A DNA stretch of 64,000 nt from Eggerthella sp. (GTDB taxonomy: Bacteria > Actinomycetota > Coriobacteriia > Coriobacteriales > Eggerthellaceae): NCBI GenBank assembly GCA_030540085.1, contig JAUNWY010000007.1, forward strand, positions 1 through 64,000, given 5' to 3'. The stretch's first letter is position 1. Each line of letters opens with the position of its first letter. The notes below the pieces were generated by a model that was given only the letters and a program-made list of their open reading frames with translations, ran no database searches and had not been told where the DNA came from. Positions 62,214-64,000 of this stretch are shown here, piece after piece. Both the position numbers and the translations under genes were made by a program.

Positions 62214-62250
62214 AAATGACAAAATGGGGACAGTCCCCATTTTGTCATTT
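62214..62250. repeat. Minimal palindromic element, GGGGACAGTCCCC type
   Basis: A perfect inverted repeat of 18-bp arms around one central base. The arm begins AAATGACAAAATGGGGAC. It resembles a single collapsed arm pair of the larger elements, sharing the GGGACAG core. The TGA stop of the glycosyltransferase at 62245 lies inside its right arm. Confidence 0.82.
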
Positions 62251-63447
62251 ACGGGCGCCAAGCGCTGCTTTGGGACCTGCCACCAGCAGATAGTACAAGC
62301 CCTTGCGCAGCGGCGTGGGATTGTTCGGGAAGAATTGCTCGAAGCGCTTCGGGTGCTCCATCAGGTAGCGCAGGTTCGCGTTCTGATAGTCGCTGAACAG
62401 CGAGCGGTCATACGCGCCGCCCCTGAACCCGGCGCGCAGATCCTCATGCATCTTAACCACAAATTCGCGACGCTGCTCCGGCGCCAAGCGCGCAAAGTTC
62501 CACATGTAGCTGTCGTAACGCAGCCTGAACAGGACTTTTCGCAAATCTTCGCAATCAGGATCGTTCTTGATGAAGCGCTCGGCCATGTCGAATTCTTTGC
62601 ACACACACATCACTTTTTGCGCGTCGTTCACAGAAGACGCCTCATTGTCTTGGCGGTAATGCAGGATGGCCTCTTCAGACATAACAACCTTCTGCGCGGT
62701 TACCCACACCTTGAACTGGAAGCCCAGATCCTGGAAACTTGCGCCCGCCGTTTCAAGGAAACGCACACCCTTTTCGACAAGCATTTTGCGACGATACAGC
62801 GCCGACCAAATGGAGGGGATGCAGTAGAACACCTCGCGAACATCGCGCGGATTGAAGGGGGCATCCGTCATTGGGGGCTTGCACACACTTATAAGCTGAT
62901 TGCGTTCCTTGGGCGTGCTCCAGTAGAACCAATAGTTAGCCTTGGCCACATCGACAGGAGCATCGGCACTTGCGTCCTTCACCAGGCCGTACAGCAGCTC
63001 CAGCGCATTCGGTTCGAAGAAATCGTCGGGCTCCAAAATGCCAATGTACTCGCCACGCGCGGTGTCGATACCCAAGTTCATTGACGCGCCGTAACCGGAA
63101 TTATCCTTATCAATCAGGCGAAAACGCTGATCTTTTTCCATGTAGCGCTTGATGATATCCAGAGAACCATCGGTACTGCCATCGTTGATGCACAGCGCTT
63201 CGAAGTTGGAAAACGTCTGATCAATCAGCGAATCAAGCGCCTGCTCCAAGTACTGCTCGGAATTGCAGATCGGCACCAGCACTGAAATAGCAGGTGCTGG
63301 CCCTTCAGGTGCAGGGCTGATCTTCGCGCTCGCACGCGCCGCATTCGCACGCGCCTGCTGCTGAGAAATCTGGTTCTTGCCCTTTTTCTCGGTCTTCGCA
63401 GCAGCGTTTCCGCCGCCAGCGCTCTTCGCGTTATTCTTCTTAGCCAT
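62245..63447 (-). CDS. Glycosyltransferase family 2 with basic Ala-rich N-terminus
   Basis: A 400-residue GT-A enzyme. The first 50 residues are Ala, Lys and Gln rich and probably unstructured. The catalytic domain starts with ISVLVPICNSEQYLEQAL and has NDGSTDGS, GYGASMNLGIDTARGEY and the metal-site EPDDFFEPNAL. It is a near twin of the enzyme at 53185 from the catalytic core to the RYDSYMWN region. The stop codon lies within a 37-bp palindrome, so the last residue or two may come from that element. It is a single-gene unit ending in a good terminator. Confidence 0.87.
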   Translation of the reverse strand: MAKKNNAKSAGGGNAAAKTEKKGKNQISQQQARANAARASAKISPAPEGPAPAISVLVPICNSEQYLEQALDSLIDQTFSNFEALCINDGSTDGSLDIIKRYMEKDQRFRLIDKDNSGYGASMNLGIDTARGEYIGILEPDDFFEPNALELLYGLVKDASADAPVDVAKANYWFYWSTPKERNQLISVCKPPMTDAPFNPRDVREVFYCIPSIWSALYRRKMLVEKGVRFLETAGASFQDLGFQFKVWVTAQKVVMSEEAILHYRQDNEASSVNDAQKVMCVCKEFDMAERFIKNDPDCEDLRKVLFRLRYDSYMWNFARLAPEQRREFVVKMHEDLRAGFRGGAYDRSLFSDYQNANLRYLMEHPKRFEQFFPNNPTPLRKGLYYLLVAGPKAALGARK

Positions 63448-63867
63448 TCCCTGCCCCTCTCAAATCAATTAGGTAAAAGTATACCGTTCAAACAAGAAGC
63501 CACCACAGGGCATATTTCAGCTGCCACGAATCGCACCGAACCGCCCGCAGGCCCACCCCTCCCCCACGAGCGTCGCAATCGCGCTGGGCATCCACGGGCA
63601 CCGCGAATTACATTGGACGCTCCGCACTCACCGCCGCCTTCCCCGCCTCCGCCGACCTAAGCGCTCATCATCGCTGCCGCAAATCGCGCCACGCACTTCG
63701 CCCCAAAGCTCAACACTTAATTAATTCATCGCAAACGAAGTGCTTTATTTCGCCACTTCGCATAGAATCGGACTAATGCAGAACGCGTTCACAAAACGGC
63801 GCCAGCAGAGCACAGCGCAATTCGCCTCGACGCGTTATTGAAGCCCGCCGCCAACAAGGAGGTTCTT
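63448..63867. other. Intergenic region upstream of proC, no gene seen
   Basis: This 420-base divergent gap holds no convincing coding frame. It includes TTCATCGCAAACGAAGTGC (63726-63743), which matches the interior of the local repeat element. An 8-bp stem (GCACTTCG 63693-63700 with CGAAGTGC 63736-63743) precedes TTTATTT. It should also contain the promoters of proC and of the GT2 gene. Confidence 0.6.
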
Positions 63868-64000
63868 ATGAAACTTGGATTCATCGGATGCGGAAATATG
63901 GCCAAAGCCATGATCAAGGGAATTGTCGCCAGCGGTGCTGTTGCGCCTGGTGAAATCTATGGCTCCAATGTCACACCCGAACATGCCGCCGCCGTTGGCG
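63868..64000 (+). CDS. proC: Pyrroline-5-carboxylate reductase, N-terminal part
   Basis: The start of a ProC protein, which reduces pyrroline-5-carboxylate to proline with NAD(P)H in the cytosol. The visible 44 residues begin KLGFIGCGNMAKAMIKGI, the nucleotide-binding signature of the family. The ATG at 63868 has a perfect AAGGAGG upstream. The gene runs off the right edge of the window. It marks the return to housekeeping genes at the end of the polymer locus. Confidence 0.9.
   Translation, partial: MKLGFIGCGNMAKAMIKGIVASGAVAPGEIYGSNVTPEHAAAVG

Larger units (their letters stand above)
61846..62244. other. AT-rich non-coding gap with several palindromes
   Basis: No credible gene. It contains the TTCG-type inverted repeats at 61915-62042, the terminator at 62104-62139, a small GC-rich hairpin (CCGCCTTGTCGGCGGTCGAG region near 62160) and the 37-bp palindrome beginning at 62214. 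It separates hipBA from the glycosyltransferase at 62245. Confidence 0.65.

Overview
The window is almost entirely a cell-surface glycopolymer locus from a Gram-positive, medium-GC bacterium. The best fit is a member of the Actinobacteria, class Coriobacteriia (relatives of Slackia, Eggerthella, Olsenella or Collinsella). The signs are LytR-CpsA-Psr (LCP) ligases, teichoic-acid type CDP-polyol transferases, choline-binding repeat proteins, DUF6541 and GtrII membrane proteins, a lipoprotein signal and frequent GTG/TTG starts. The taxonomy is inferred from gene content; no database was searched. I recognise no tRNA, rRNA, CRISPR or complete IS element.

Layout. 1-2.1 kb: a membrane-anchored NodB polysaccharide deacetylase with a repetitive N-terminal tail, ending in a strong terminator. 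2.1-12.7 kb (minus strand): a small unknown protein, a GtrB-like glycosyltransferase, GT2 enzymes, a GtrII-like membrane transferase, two LCP proteins and a DUF6541 membrane protein. 12.8-26.7 kb (minus): a long teichoic-acid operon reading tagG-tagH-tarI-tarJ, two CDP-polyol phosphotransferases (one fused to a GT2 domain), a GT2/GT4 fusion, wecC-wecB and a second two-domain glycosyltransferase. 26.8-37.8 kb: GT2 genes, two licD genes, a class V aminotransferase, a cytidylyltransferase/oxidoreductase fusion, a Wzx-type flippase and a DUF2304/GT2 pair. 37.9-48.7 kb: a GT4 enzyme, an ATP-grasp ligase, and a phosphocholine module. The module has two choline-binding proteins (one broken by an in-frame stop), an HTH/LicC/LicA fusion, a LicB-like permease and a 91-residue protein. 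48.9-58.6 kb: an acyltransferase, a second DUF6541 protein, GT2 enzymes, a third licD, and a second teichoic-acid export operon (tagG, tagH with an unusual C-terminal domain, tagD). 58.7-62 kb: a small accessory island with a Fic protein and a HipBA-type toxin-antitoxin pair, both with repeat-rich control regions. 62.2-64 kb: one more GT2 gene and the start of proC.

How it fits together. TarI/TarJ and TagD would supply CDP-ribitol and CDP-glycerol. WecB/WecC would supply ManNAc and ManNAcA nucleotides. CDP-polyol transferases and many GT2/GT4 enzymes would build the chain. Two TagGH transporters and one Wzx flippase would export polymers, and LCP proteins would attach them to peptidoglycan. 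LicA/LicC activities would make CDP-choline, and three LicD proteins would add phosphocholine. The choline-binding repeat proteins would then dock on that phosphocholine, one carrying an L,D-transpeptidase domain and the other a lysozyme-like domain.

Most unusual points: two separate in-frame stop codons in phosphocholine-module genes; a TagH ATPase carrying a cell-wall-binding-2-like domain; a TagD/Gfo-Idh fusion beside an aminotransferase; hairpin elements at gene 3' ends whose arms change together between copies; and an 11-bp-phased RCGACA array beside hipA.
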